From an uncultured Lachnospiraceae bacterium (GTDB taxonomy: Bacteria; Bacillota; Clostridia; Lachnospirales; Lachnospiraceae): a stretch of DNA of 64,000 nt. Where the stretch lies: positions 1 to 64,000 of the forward strand of contig CAJTRL010000013.1 in assembly GCA_910578715.1 (NCBI GenBank). The letters are read 5' to 3'. Numbering within the stretch: position 1 is the first letter of the stretch; each line of letters starts with the position of its first letter. Positions 9,082 through 17,771 of the stretch are shown piece by piece. Below the pieces are notes generated by a model. That model worked only from the letters and a program-made list of their open reading frames with translations, did not search any database and was not told the DNA's origin. The translations under genes and the position numbers were made by a program.

Positions 9082-9711
9082 ATGGGAAATTTGAAAGTAG
9101 GCAGACTGATGCTTGGCATCTGCCAGACCAACTGCTATTTTGTTTATAAAGAGGGCGAAAAAGACGTTATCTTTTTTGACCCGGCGGATAAAGGCGATTA
9201 TATTTATGAAGCATTGAAAGAAAAAGGTTTTCAGGTAGCTGGCATTCTGCTGACGCACGGACATTTTGACCATATCTGGGGAACGAATAAGCTGCGGGAG
9301 CTGTCGGGCGCGCCGATTTACGCCTATGAAGAAGAAAAAGTTCTGTGTGAGGACGCCGTTACCAATGTATCGGACCAGGTGGGCAGACCTTATACGGTCA
9401 TACCGGACAGATATTTAAAGGACAACGAGGAAATCACGATTGCAGGCATGACCTGTAAGCTGCTGGCGACGCCGGGGCATACGGTCGGAAGCTGCTGTTA
9501 TTATTTTGAGGAGGACAGCATTCTCATAAGCGGCGACACGCTGTTCCAGGAATCGGTGGGAAGAACGGACCTTGCGACGGGAAGCATGAGCGCGCTGATT
9601 CGTTCCGTCAGGGAAAGGCTGTTTATTCTGCCGGATGACGTCAGGGTATATCCGGGGCATGGCGAGACGACGGACATCGGCCATGAAAAGAAGTATAATC
9701 CGTTTTTATAA
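9082..9711 (+). CDS. MBL-fold metallo-hydrolase (glyoxalase II-like)
   Basis: 209-aa cytoplasmic hydrolase. The metal-binding motif is THGHFDH near residue 60, with further ligands in TPGHTVGSCCY, SGDTLF and the terminal PGHGETTDIGHEKKYNP. These are the features of small glyoxalase II-like enzymes that cleave thioesters, but the substrate cannot be read from the sequence. AAGGAG lies 10 nt before the ATG. It probably shares a transcript with the upstream rel gene, as is common in Firmicutes. A weak hairpin (9724-9731 / 9743-9750) follows the stop. Confidence 0.88.
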   Translation: MGNLKVGRLMLGICQTNCYFVYKEGEKDVIFFDPADKGDYIYEALKEKGFQVAGILLTHGHFDHIWGTNKLRELSGAPIYAYEEEKVLCEDAVTNVSDQVGRPYTVIPDRYLKDNEEITIAGMTCKLLATPGHTVGSCCYYFEEDSILISGDTLFQESVGRTDLATGSMSALIRSVRERLFILPDDVRVYPGHGETTDIGHEKKYNPFL

Positions 9712-9760
9712 TATCAGAACAGCAAAGAACGTGTTTTCAGGCCGTTCTTTATGAAAATAT

Positions 9761-9790
9761 GCGGTTGAAAGAAATAAATCTTTCAGCCGC
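9761..9790. repeat. Small GTTGAAA-family hairpin, copy 1
   Basis: GCGGTTGAAAGA (9761-9772) pairs with TCTTTCAGCCGC (9779-9790), with one G-T wobble and a 6-nt loop. It is followed by AAATTTGTG. Related hairpins occur at 13777-13801 and 43584-43605. Confidence 0.6.
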
Positions 9791-9833
9791 AAATTTGTGA
9801 AAAATGCCGTTCATGCGGCGGAATGAGGGAAAC

Positions 9834-11099
9834 ATGGTGGAACAGATATCGTCGCTTGCCCGCGAAGTTATCCGGCTGGCGCATGACGGCATTCTAATTA
9901 ATATGCGTTTTCTGGATGTGGCGCTCGATAAGCTGAAGCTGGAAGAACGGGAGCAGATGGGGGCCTTTGCTTTTGACGGCAGTAAGCTCTATTATGACCC
10001 GGCGCTTTTGCTGGCCAGGTATCGGAAAGAACCTCATTTTGCGGTAAGGCTTTATCTGCATGTGCTGCTGCACTGTATTTTTTACCATAGTTACCAGACC
10101 GACAAGCTGGAGCGGGAGCTGTGGGATTTATCGACCGATATCGCGGTGGAGAATACCGTTCTGGAAATGAATCTGCATCTTGCCGCGCTTCCTTCGGACG
10201 CGATTCTCCGGGGCCGTCTGGATATTTTGAAAAAACAGGCTGGAGGGCTTACGGCGGAGAAACTTTACAGACATTTCAGGATAGAGCAGCCTTCCGGCAA
10301 AGCATTGAAAGAGTGGCGGGAGCTGTGCCATTACGACGAGCACCTTTACTGGGACCGGAAAGAAGAACTGACGCTTTCAGGGGAGGAATGGCGGAAGGTC
10401 AGCGAACGGGTCAAAGCGGATTTGAAATCTTTTTCCAAAGATAAAAACAACGGGCAGAGCATGGAGGAAAATCTGAAAGAGGCCATCCGGGAAAAATATG
10501 ATTACAGCGACTTTCTGCGGCGGTTCATGACGATGGGCGAGACAATACAGATAAACGACGATGAGTTCGATTATATCTATTATACTTATGGTCTGTCCCA
10601 CTATGGAAACATGCCGCTTATAGAGCCGCTGGAATACAAGGATGCCAACAAAATCAGGGACTTTGTGATTGCGGTCGATACATCGGCTTCTTGTCGCGGC
10701 GAACTGGTACAGGCTTTTCTTAATAAGACTTACCAGATGATGCAGCAGAAGGAAAATTTTTTCCGGAAAATAAACGTGCATATCATCCAATGCGATAACG
10801 AGGTGCGCAGCGATACGAAAATCACCTGTCAGGAAGAATTTGATGCGTTTATGAAAAACGGCAGACTGAAAGGGTTTGGTTCCACGGATTTCAGGCCGGT
10901 TTTTGAATATGTGGAAGCCTTACGGGAAGCGGGAGAGTTTGCGGACTTAAAAGGACTGCTTTATTTTACGGACGGCTATGGCATCTACCCGGAACGGATG
11001 CCGGATTATGATACTGCTTTTATTTTTCTGAGGGAAGACGGAGAAGCGCCGGAGGTACCGCCCTGGGCGATTAAGATTGTGCTGAATGGAGAGCTATAA
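9834..11099 (+). CDS. VWA-like protein with putative metallopeptidase domain (DUF2201 type)
   Basis: 421-aa protein. The N-terminal part carries a histidine cluster near residue 75 (HVLLHCIFYHS) like the putative metallopeptidase domain of the DUF2201 family. The C-terminal part has a von Willebrand A-like fold beginning at AVDTSAS near residue 280, a MIDAS-like metal site, and a later TDGYG motif. Proteins of this type are encoded next to MoxR AAA ATPases, and here the next gene is one, starting on the last base of this stop codon (TAATG), so translation is probably coupled. The pair is thought to remodel or mature protein complexes; the client is unknown. The start at 9834 follows GAGG at 9825-9828; an earlier in-frame ATG at 9804 lacks one. 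Confidence 0.8.
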   Translation: MVEQISSLAREVIRLAHDGILINMRFLDVALDKLKLEEREQMGAFAFDGSKLYYDPALLLARYRKEPHFAVRLYLHVLLHCIFYHSYQTDKLERELWDLSTDIAVENTVLEMNLHLAALPSDAILRGRLDILKKQAGGLTAEKLYRHFRIEQPSGKALKEWRELCHYDEHLYWDRKEELTLSGEEWRKVSERVKADLKSFSKDKNNGQSMEENLKEAIREKYDYSDFLRRFMTMGETIQINDDEFDYIYYTYGLSHYGNMPLIEPLEYKDANKIRDFVIAVDTSASCRGELVQAFLNKTYQMMQQKENFFRKINVHIIQCDNEVRSDTKITCQEEFDAFMKNGRLKGFGSTDFRPVFEYVEALREAGEFADLKGLLYFTDGYGIYPERMPDYDTAFIFLREDGEAPEVPPWAIKIVLNGEL

Positions 11100-12712
11100 T
11101 GTTAAATATTAAACAAGCCAAAGAGTATATTAAGGAATCTGTAAAACTGTATTTGAAGAAGGACGAAGAGGGCGAATACCGGATTCCTCTGGTCAGGCAG
11201 CGGCCGATTTTTCTGCTGGGCGCGCCGGGCATCGGCAAAACGGCCGTCATGGAACAGATTGCACAGGAGCTGGGCATCGCCCTCGTCTCTTATTCCATGA
11301 CGCATCATACAAGGCAGTCGGCCCTGGGCCTTCCTTTTATCGCCCATAAGGAATACGACGGGCTTTCCTATGATGTTTCCGAATACACCATGAGCGAAAT
11401 CATCGCTTCGATTTATGATGTGATGAAAGAAAGCGGCATCAGGGAGGGGATTCTTTTTCTGGATGAGATTAACTGTGTGTCGGAGACGCTTGCGCCTTCC
11501 ATGCTGCAGTTTCTTCAGTACAAGGTGTTTGGCCGTCATCAGGTGCCGGAAGGATGGGTCATCGTTACCGCGGGAAACCCGCCGGAATATAATAAATCGG
11601 TACGGGAATTTGATGTAGTCACGCTGGACCGGATGAAAATCCTGGAAGTGGAGGCGGACTACGGCGTATGGAAGGAATATGCGAGGAACAGAAACCTCCA
11701 TACGGCCATTCTGAATTATCTGGATTTGAAAAAAGAAGATTTTTATCAGGTTGAAACGACCGTCCGGGGCAAAAATTATATTACGGCAAGAGGATGGGAA
11801 GACCTGTCCGAAATGATGCTGCTTTATGAAGAGGAAGGCATGAAGGTGGAAGAGACGCTGGTGGAGCAGTATCTGCGGAATCCGCGGGTGGTTAAGGAGT
11901 TTACCGCCTATTACGATTTATACCAGAAATATAAGAAGGACTACCACGTTGAAGATATTTTGGCGGGAAAAAGTACGGCGGGAGCGGGGGAAAAGGCGAG
12001 AAAGGCCGATTTTGACGAACGCCTCTCCCTGATGGGAATGCTCATCGACCATGTACAGCGGGATATCCGGGAAAATATGGAAAAACTCGATTATCTGAGC
12101 GCTCTTCTCGTGCACATGAAGGCGGTTCGGAACGCGGCGGAACAGGAGAATGCCGCGCCGTCCCGGAATGCGGTGGAACAGGAAGAAGGCGCGTCAGGAC
12201 GCGGGAGTCGGACAGTGCCAGAGGAAGGTATGGAAAATCGGCCGGGCGAAGCTGTGCGGACGATTCTGGAGAAACAGATTACGGGCAGACAGAAAGGGAT
12301 GGAAGCTCTGCAAAAAGCGGGTTCCTTATCCGAAAGAGAAAAGCGGAAGCAGCGGAAGGCCATTCGTTTTCTGCAGGACTGCGGACGGGAACTCCGCCTG
12401 CATGACGTGCCCGATGCCGATGCGGCGGTACGGCTTCTGAAAAACCGATATGATGAGGAGGTTACTTCATATAGAAGGGAAACGGAGGAAGTCGGAAATG
12501 AACTGCATTATCTCTTTGCTTTCGTGGAGGATTCTTTCGGCGCGGGCAATGAAATGCTGATTCTTCTGACAGAGTGCACCGTCAACCAGGATAGCGCGAA
12601 ATTTATCAGCATGTACGGCTGCGAGGACTATCGGAAGCATCATGAAGAAATGATGGTGTCAGAACGGAGCGATTTGCTGATGCAGCAGATAGACCTGGCT
12701 TTGCAGATATAG
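11099..12712 (+). CDS. MoxR-family AAA+ ATPase
   Basis: 537-aa ATPase. Walker A is GAPGIGKT at residues 41-48, Walker B is ILFLDEIN near residue 120, and a sensor-like VTAGNPPEYN follows. Residues ~1-260 are the AAA+ core. The C-terminal part is an extended helical region with a low-complexity Glu/Ala/Arg/Gly linker (around residues 345-385), unusual for the family. It overlaps the VWA gene by one base. MoxR-VWA pairs act as chaperone-like machines in known cases; the LRR protein encoded 119 nt downstream may be a partner or substrate, which is inference. Confidence 0.85.
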   Translation: MLNIKQAKEYIKESVKLYLKKDEEGEYRIPLVRQRPIFLLGAPGIGKTAVMEQIAQELGIALVSYSMTHHTRQSALGLPFIAHKEYDGLSYDVSEYTMSEIIASIYDVMKESGIREGILFLDEINCVSETLAPSMLQFLQYKVFGRHQVPEGWVIVTAGNPPEYNKSVREFDVVTLDRMKILEVEADYGVWKEYARNRNLHTAILNYLDLKKEDFYQVETTVRGKNYITARGWEDLSEMMLLYEEEGMKVEETLVEQYLRNPRVVKEFTAYYDLYQKYKKDYHVEDILAGKSTAGAGEKARKADFDERLSLMGMLIDHVQRDIRENMEKLDYLSALLVHMKAVRNAAEQENAAPSRNAVEQEEGASGRGSRTVPEEGMENRPGEAVRTILEKQITGRQKGMEALQKAGSLSEREKRKQRKAIRFLQDCGRELRLHDVPDADAAVRLLKNRYDEEVTSYRRETEEVGNELHYLFAFVEDSFGAGNEMLILLTECTVNQDSAKFISMYGCEDYRKHHEEMMVSERSDLLMQQIDLALQI

Positions 12713-12831
12713 GGCGGCGAAAGGAATCCTGGCAGAAAAGAAGTCTGGGCGGCGAAGGCCCCTGACGGGAAGAAGGTCTGCATGGAGAGCTGTCCGGTGA
12801 AAAAAAGAAAGGGATGGAATCTGGAGGGAGC

Positions 12832-13773
12832 ATGAAAACGCGGGAAATCGAAACACAGCACGGCATTCTGCAATACGAGGTACGGGAAGATGGCGTCGTT
12901 CTGACCGGATACCGGGGCAGGGACATTGCCCTTGCCATACCAGAGCGGATAGAAGAAAGGCCGGTCACGGTCATTGGAAAAAAGGCTTTTCTGGGAGCAA
13001 AGAATTTGCAGCAGCTTTTTCTTCCGGAGAGCATTGCCGTAATACAGGACTGGGCCTTTGCCTGCTGCAGTGCGCTCAGGGCGCTGGTGCTTCCGCGGAA
13101 AACATTAGAGACAGGACAGGGAATCCTGAAAGACTGCTTCCGGCTGCAGCAGATTGCGGCGGTAAGCGTAAAGGGCGGAACGCCCGTTTCGATAGAGGCG
13201 CTTTCCGGGCCGGAGATACAGCTCTCCCGGCTGTTAGCCGCGACCCTGGGCAGCCTGGACGCGTTTTATTTATTTGAACCGTTGGAAGCTGGCAGCCAGA
13301 GCTGGCTGGAACGGTGGGATGCGCGGCTGCTTTCCCTGTTGGCTCAGGAGGATGCGGAAGGCTTTTCCAAAATGCTTCTGTGCGGAGAAGAGGATTACGG
13401 AAGCAGAGAGAACAACCTGGATTACTATCTCGAACAGCGGCGGCGGTTCAAAGTCCGGCTTGCGATGCTGCGGCTGATGAACGATATCGGCCTTGCGCCG
13501 GACGTAAAAGAAGAATTGCTTGCCTATCTGCGGGCCCATACGAAGGGGGAGGCTTCTGAAGAGACCTGGAAGGTGGTGCTGGAAGAACACGGTGACGAGC
13601 GGGAATATTACCAGTTTCTGCTGGACAGCGGCTGTATTCATGACGGGAATTTTGGCGCGGTGCTGGAAGACATGGGAGAGCGCCATACGGAAATGAAGGC
13701 CTTTCTGATGAATGCCCACGGCGGCCGGACGAAGATGGAGGACGCTTTTGCGGCGTTATCGTTTGAGCTGTAA
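12832..13773 (+). CDS. Leucine-rich-repeat protein (BspA-like)
   Basis: 313-aa protein. The first ~110 residues hold two to three BspA-type leucine-rich repeats (IPERIEERPVTVIGKKAFLG, then LFLPESIAVIQDWAF, then LVLPRKTLETG). The remaining ~190 residues are helical, acidic and unrecognised. There is no signal peptide, so unlike surface BspA proteins it should stay in the cytoplasm. GGAGGGAG lies directly upstream of the ATG at 12832, which decides the start. Its position behind the VWA and MoxR genes on the same strand with no terminator between suggests an operon and a shared role, possibly as recognition subunit. Confidence 0.7.
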   Translation: MKTREIETQHGILQYEVREDGVVLTGYRGRDIALAIPERIEERPVTVIGKKAFLGAKNLQQLFLPESIAVIQDWAFACCSALRALVLPRKTLETGQGILKDCFRLQQIAAVSVKGGTPVSIEALSGPEIQLSRLLAATLGSLDAFYLFEPLEAGSQSWLERWDARLLSLLAQEDAEGFSKMLLCGEEDYGSRENNLDYYLEQRRRFKVRLAMLRLMNDIGLAPDVKEELLAYLRAHTKGEASEETWKVVLEEHGDEREYYQFLLDSGCIHDGNFGAVLEDMGERHTEMKAFLMNAHGGRTKMEDAFAALSFEL

Positions 13774-13776
13774 TAG

Positions 13777-13801
13777 GTTGAAAAATCAGAGATTTTTCAA
13801 C
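13777..13801. repeat. Small GTTGAAA-family hairpin, copy 2
   Basis: GTTGAAAAATC (13777-13787) and GATTTTTCAAC (13791-13801) form a perfect 11-bp stem with loop AGA, just after the LRR gene. It is followed by TGCGAATTT, similar to the sequence behind copy 1. A second hairpin, GCGCTGAA / TTCAGCGC, lies at 13838-13864. The rest of the gap to 14051 shows nothing else clear. Confidence 0.6.
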
Positions 13802-14051
13802 TGCGAATTTATTCGGCAAGTGAATCTTGGTGCCACTGCGCTGAAGGGGCTGCGCTTTCAGCGCGGGCCCAAATATCGCGGACAGAGAGAAAGGCATGGT
13901 TATTAGTGTGTTTTCCGGGGGTTTCCGGTAAAGTTACACAGATGTAAGGTATGGTGCCGGACTGTAAGGTAAATCGATGGAACAGGCAGACATCATTTGA
14001 TATCCTGATAACAACAAAGCAAAACAATCTAAAAGAAGAGGGGATATCAAA

Positions 14052-14228
14052 ATGAAAAAAATGATTATGGCAACAGTAATATTCGTAGGAATTATGGCAG
14101 GGATTATTGCAGTACAGATGATACTCGCGAAGTTATTTACCTGGCAGGTCGGAGAAACTTTCTCCAAAGCGGCACTTGCAGTTCTGTTTTATTATTCGGT
14201 CTGCCGGATGGTTCGTGAAAAACGGTAA
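14052..14228 (+). CDS. Small two-segment membrane protein
   Basis: 58-codon gene. It has GAGGGG about 10 nt before the ATG. The product has two hydrophobic stretches: residues 4-26 (MIMATVIFVGIMAGIIAVQ...) and about 38-51 (SKAALAVLFYYSVC), and ends in a basic tail (RMVREKR). That is the pattern of a small inner-membrane protein. I do not recognise a family. The clear ribosome binding site and coherent hydrophobicity argue that it is real. The next gene starts 109 nt downstream. Confidence 0.55.
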   Translation: MKKMIMATVIFVGIMAGIIAVQMILAKLFTWQVGETFSKAALAVLFYYSVCRMVREKR

Positions 14229-14337
14229 GCGCTCAGGTAAGACCGGGCTTAGAAAAATATTATCGAATTTGTGCCGCGGCGTAACTCAAAATTCCAAAGG
14301 ATTAGATTGCCGCATATGCGGCGGAAAGAGGGAGAAA

Positions 14338-14628
14338 ATGGTAAGACATATTTGCATGTTTACAATGAAAGAGGAAAACAAAGAAAAGAACATCGCGGCG
14401 TTTCTGGAAAGGGCGGAAAGTCTGAAAGAGCTGGAAATGATTAAAAAGTTTCAGGTAGTCAGGAACGCGGAAAACACGCCGGCTTCCAATTACGATGTGG
14501 CATTGATTTTTGATTTTGAATCCACAGAAACGCTGGATGCGTATCAGAAATCGCCGCAGCATGCAGCGTTTGGGGAATTTGTATATACGGTCAGAGTGGA
14601 CAGAGCGTGTATCGATTATGAATTTTAA
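14338..14628 (+). CDS. Dabb-domain (stress-responsive A/B barrel) protein
   Basis: 96-aa protein of the dimeric ferredoxin-like A/B barrel (Dabb) family. It starts MVRHICMFTMK, has the conserved YDVALIFDFEST strand in the middle and a YQKSPQHAAFGEFV segment near the end, all typical of the fold. Small proteins of this type are stress-linked or act as small-molecule enzymes; the activity here cannot be deduced. GAGGGAG precedes the ATG at 14338. Longer in-frame starts reach back to 14176 but would overlap the upstream small membrane protein. Confidence 0.85.
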   Translation: MVRHICMFTMKEENKEKNIAAFLERAESLKELEMIKKFQVVRNAENTPASNYDVALIFDFESTETLDAYQKSPQHAAFGEFVYTVRVDRACIDYEF

Positions 14629-14684
14629 TGGATGGCCGGGAGAACGGCAATTTTGATGGATTTTGATGGATGGAAATTTCCCCC

Positions 14685-14713
14685 TTGCATCCTGTCCGTT
14701 TCTGTGATAAACT
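14685..14713 (+). promoter_or_regulatory. secG promoter
   Basis: TTGCAT (14685-14690), 17 nt, TAAACT (14708-14713), about 38 nt ahead of the secG start codon. Confidence 0.65.
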
Positions 14714-14750
14714 AGACTCTGCTTGATATAGGGAAAGGAGCGGATTTCAA

Positions 14751-14990
14751 ATGGGAGCGTTAAGAATTGCATTGACAGTTATATATATTATCATTTGTAT
14801 AGCACTCGTGATACTGGTGCTGATGCAGGAGGGAAAGACCGCAGGGCTTGGAGCCGTGAGCGGCGCAGCGGAAACTTACTGGGGAAAGAATAAGGGCCGT
14901 TCGATGGAAGGGAAGCTCGTGAAGATTACGACGGGCCTGGCCGTAGGATTCATGCTGATAGCGATTATTCTGAACCTGAATGTTTTTTAG
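14751..14990 (+). CDS. secG: Preprotein translocase subunit SecG
   Basis: 79-aa membrane protein, a non-essential helper of the SecYEG export channel. It has two transmembrane helices (about residues 3-24 and 57-77) with the conserved cytoplasmic loop between them (MQEGKTAGLGAVSGAAETYWG). Length matches the family. AAAGGAG lies 11 nt before the ATG. It opens the secG-rnr-smpB-ssrA cluster, an order seen in many Firmicutes. Confidence 0.95.
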   Translation: MGALRIALTVIYIIICIALVILVLMQEGKTAGLGAVSGAAETYWGKNKGRSMEGKLVKITTGLAVGFMLIAIILNLNVF

Positions 14991-14998
14991 GCGATGGG

Positions 14999-15033
14999 AA
15001 AGCACTCTTGCAAAAGGGTGCTTTTGATTTTTT
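14999..15033 (+). terminator. Leaky terminator between secG and rnr
   Basis: AAAGCAC (14999-15005) pairs with GTGCTTT (15018-15024), followed by GA and a T6 run. The stem is short, so some read-through into rnr is likely, as the gene order would require. Confidence 0.55.
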
Positions 15034-15036
15034 GCG

Positions 15037-15064
15037 CGGGCAGGGAGAAAATCTTCCCTGCCCG
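15037..15064 (+). promoter_or_regulatory. Hairpin just upstream of the rnr ribosome binding site
   Basis: A 10-bp perfect stem (CGGGCAGGGA / TCCCTGCCCG, loop GAAAATCT) ends 8 nt before the GGGGG that precedes the TTG start of rnr. It has no T-run and so is not a terminator. A role in translation or mRNA stability of rnr is inference. Confidence 0.45.
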
Positions 15065-15083
15065 ATTGGTAAGGGGGTTTCTA

Positions 15084-17222
15084 TTGAATCAGGAATTATT
15101 CGAAAAAAGAAAAAGATTAATCTGTGAACTTTTGGAAGATGAACTGTATGTGCCGTTAAAAGAAAAAGAGCTTGCGGCGTTTATGCAGGTGTCCAGAGAG
15201 GACAGGGAAGAGTTTCGCAAAGTGCTGGACGCGCTTTTGGGGGAAGGAAAAATACAGGTTACTGCAAAAGGAAAGTATGTAAAACCGGACGAAAAACTTC
15301 TGACGGGTACTTTTATCGGAAATGCCAGAGGCTTCGGTTTCGTGGAAATAGAAGGCCGGGAAGAAGACCTGTATGTTCCGGAGGGAATGGTAAATAACGC
15401 CTTCCATATGGACCGGGTACAGGTGGAGCTTCTGCCTGGAAAACGGGGAAAAAGACAGGAGGCGGTTGTCCGTAAAATACTGGAACACGGTTCCCGTCAG
15501 ATTGTCGGGACTTATGAGCAGTCCTCGTCTTTTGGTTTTGTTATCCCGGATAACGGTAAAATCGGCACGGATATTTTTGTGCCGAAGGAGCGTTCTAAAG
15601 GAGCGGTGGACGGGCATAAAGTGGTAGTGGAACTGATTAACTACGGCGACGAACGACATAAACCGGAAGGAAAGGTTGTGGAGATTCTCGGTCATATCAA
15701 TGACCCTGGCGTCGATATCATGTCCATCGTCAGAGGATTTGACCTGCCTGTGGAATTTGGCGAAAAAGTCATGAATCAGGCGGAACGGATTCCGGATGAG
15801 GTTTCGGAAGCGGACCGGGCGGGACGCACGGATTTGCGGGATATGCAGATGGTGACGATAGACGGCGAAGACGCAAAGGACTTGGACGATGCGGTCAGCC
15901 TTTCCAGAGAAGGAGAGCTTTACCGGCTCGGTGTCCACATTGCGGATGTGTCCAATTATGTACAGGAAAATTCCGCCCTGGACTGGGAAGCGGTGGAGCG
16001 GGGAACGAGCGTCTATCTCGTGGACCGGGTGATTCCCATGCTGCCGCATAAGCTGTCGAACGGAATCTGTTCCCTGAATCAGGGCGTGGACAGGCTGGCA
16101 TTGAGCTGTCTGATGACGATTGACGGCAAAGGCAATGTGGCAGATTATCAGATTGTGGAAAGCGTTATCCGGGTAAACCGGAGAATGTCCTATACGAGCG
16201 TAAAAAAGATTCTGGAAGACCGGGACGAACAGGAACGCAGAGAATACGAAGAACTTGTTCCCATGTTTGAACAGATGGCTGAGCTGGCGGCAATACTACG
16301 GCAGAAAAGGCATAAACGGGGCTCCATTGATTTTGATTTCCCGGAAACGAAAATTCTGCTGGACGATGCGGGGCATCCGGTGGATATCCGGCCTTATGAG
16401 CGGAATGTGGCGACAAAGATTATCGAGGATTTTATGCTGATTGCCAACGAGACGGTGGCGCAGCACTTTTTCTGGCTGGAAATTCCGTTTGTGTATCGTA
16501 CACACGATACTCCGGACCCGGAAAAAATTATGAAATTATCCACCTTTCTGCATAATTTCGGTTATTATATCAAGACCGGACGGGAAGAGATACACCCGAA
16601 AGAAATCCAGAAACTTCTGGATAAAATGGAAGGCACACCGGAGGAAATGCTCATAAGCAGACTGACGCTGCGGAGTATGAAACAGGCAAAATACACGGTG
16701 GAATGCAGCGGGCACTTCGGCCTGGCCTGTCAGTATTACTGCCATTTTACTTCTCCTATCAGACGATACCCTGATTTGCAGATTCACCGCATCATCAAGG
16801 AGCAGCTGCGGGGCCGCCTGTCGGAGAAACGGCTGGAACATTATCAGGAAAGGCTTCCCGGCATTGCGGCGCGTTCTTCCAAAATGGAGCGGCGGGCCGA
16901 AGAAGCGGAGCGGGAGACGGAAAAACTGAAAAAAGCCGAATATATGGAGGCCCATATCGGAGAAACTTTTGAGGGCGTTATTTCCGGCATTACCAGCTGG
17001 GGCATTTATGTGGAGCTTCCCAATACGATAGAAGGCATGATTCATGTGTCGAAACTTCCGGGGGATTATTTTATCTATGATGAAACTGCTTATGAGATGG
17101 TCGGACAGGACACCGGAAGAAGATTCCGGCTCGGCGAGTCCATACGGGTCTGTGTGGACGGCGTGGAACGCATGACGCGGAGCGTGGATTTTTCTGTGCT
17201 GGAAGAGGAAGAAGAATTTTAA
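15084..17222 (+). CDS. rnr: Ribonuclease R
   Basis: 712-aa 3'-5' exoribonuclease that degrades structured RNA and, with SmpB and tmRNA, defective mRNAs. Order of parts: N-terminal winged-helix region (LFEKRKRLICELLEDE), cold-shock domains (GTFIGNARGFGFVE, then GTYEQSSSFGFVIPD), RNB catalytic domain with DAKDLDDAVS near residue 262, and a C-terminal S1 domain (FEGVISGITSWGIYVEL) near residue 626. The TTG at 15084 is the best start: GGGGG precedes it at the right distance and the length becomes normal. An upstream in-frame ATG at 14994 would cross the terminator and hairpin. Confidence 0.95.
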   Translation: MNQELFEKRKRLICELLEDELYVPLKEKELAAFMQVSREDREEFRKVLDALLGEGKIQVTAKGKYVKPDEKLLTGTFIGNARGFGFVEIEGREEDLYVPEGMVNNAFHMDRVQVELLPGKRGKRQEAVVRKILEHGSRQIVGTYEQSSSFGFVIPDNGKIGTDIFVPKERSKGAVDGHKVVVELINYGDERHKPEGKVVEILGHINDPGVDIMSIVRGFDLPVEFGEKVMNQAERIPDEVSEADRAGRTDLRDMQMVTIDGEDAKDLDDAVSLSREGELYRLGVHIADVSNYVQENSALDWEAVERGTSVYLVDRVIPMLPHKLSNGICSLNQGVDRLALSCLMTIDGKGNVADYQIVESVIRVNRRMSYTSVKKILEDRDEQERREYEELVPMFEQMAELAAILRQKRHKRGSIDFDFPETKILLDDAGHPVDIRPYERNVATKIIEDFMLIANETVAQHFFWLEIPFVYRTHDTPDPEKIMKLSTFLHNFGYYIKTGREEIHPKEIQKLLDKMEGTPEEMLISRLTLRSMKQAKYTVECSGHFGLACQYYCHFTSPIRRYPDLQIHRIIKEQLRGRLSEKRLEHYQERLPGIAARSSKMERRAEEAERETEKLKKAEYMEAHIGETFEGVISGITSWGIYVELPNTIEGMIHVSKLPGDYFIYDETAYEMVGQDTGRRFRLGESIRVCVDGVERMTRSVDFSVLEEEEEF

Positions 17223-17261
17223 AGACTGTCCGGGCAGTCGATGGTGGAAACGGAGGGCAAA

Positions 17262-17726
17262 ATGGCGAAGGAAGCAATGAAGCTGGTTGCCAATAACAAG
17301 AAGGCATACCATGACTTTTTTATAGAAGAAAAATACGAAACGGGTCTGGCGCTGCACGGGACGGAAGTAAAGTCGCTGCGGCTCGGCAAATGCAGTATCA
17401 AAGAGGGCTTCGTGCGCATTGAAAACGGAGAAGCCTTCGTATACGGCATGAATATCAGCCCGTATGAAAAGGGAAATATTTTCAACAAAGACCCTCTGCG
17501 GGTCAAAAAGCTGCTGCTGCACAAAGAGGAAATCCGCAGACTGAACGGCAAAATTGCCGAACAGGGTTACACCCTCGTGCCGTTACAGGTTTATTTCAAG
17601 GACGGAAGGGCCAAACTGGAAATCGGCCTTGCGCGGGGGAAGAAGCTCTACGACAAACGGCAGGACATCGCCAAAAAGGACCAGCGCAGAGAGCATGAGA
17701 GAGATTTTAAAATCAGAAATTTGTAA
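17262..17726 (+). CDS. smpB: SsrA-binding protein SmpB
   Basis: 154-aa RNA-binding protein that delivers tmRNA to stalled ribosomes. Diagnostic segments are ANNKKAYHDFFIEEKYETGLALHGTEVKSLR (residues 9-39, OB-fold start), ISPYEKGN, and the basic tail KKLYDKRQDIAKKDQRREHERD, which is known to enter the ribosomal A site. CGGAGGG lies just upstream of the ATG at 17262. It sits between rnr and ssrA, its functional partners. Confidence 0.97.
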   Translation: MAKEAMKLVANNKKAYHDFFIEEKYETGLALHGTEVKSLRLGKCSIKEGFVRIENGEAFVYGMNISPYEKGNIFNKDPLRVKKLLLHKEEIRRLNGKIAEQGYTLVPLQVYFKDGRAKLEIGLARGKKLYDKRQDIAKKDQRREHERDFKIRNL

Positions 17727-17752
17727 AAAGGATATTAAAATCGTTTGTAGTA

Positions 17753-17761
17753 TGATATACT
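17753..17761 (+). promoter_or_regulatory. ssrA promoter (extended -10)
   Basis: TGATATACT contains TG-N-TATACT, an extended -10, at 17753-17761. The mature 5' end of tmRNA begins 11 nt downstream. The -35 region (TATTAA at 17733-17738) is weak, which an extended -10 can offset. Confidence 0.6.
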
Positions 17762-17771
17762 AAAAATATAT

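Noticed and set aside
14176..14337. Longer start for the Dabb-domain protein
   Set aside because: The extension would overlap the small membrane gene at 14052-14228 and lacks a ribosome binding site, while ATG 14338 has one and gives the family N terminus.
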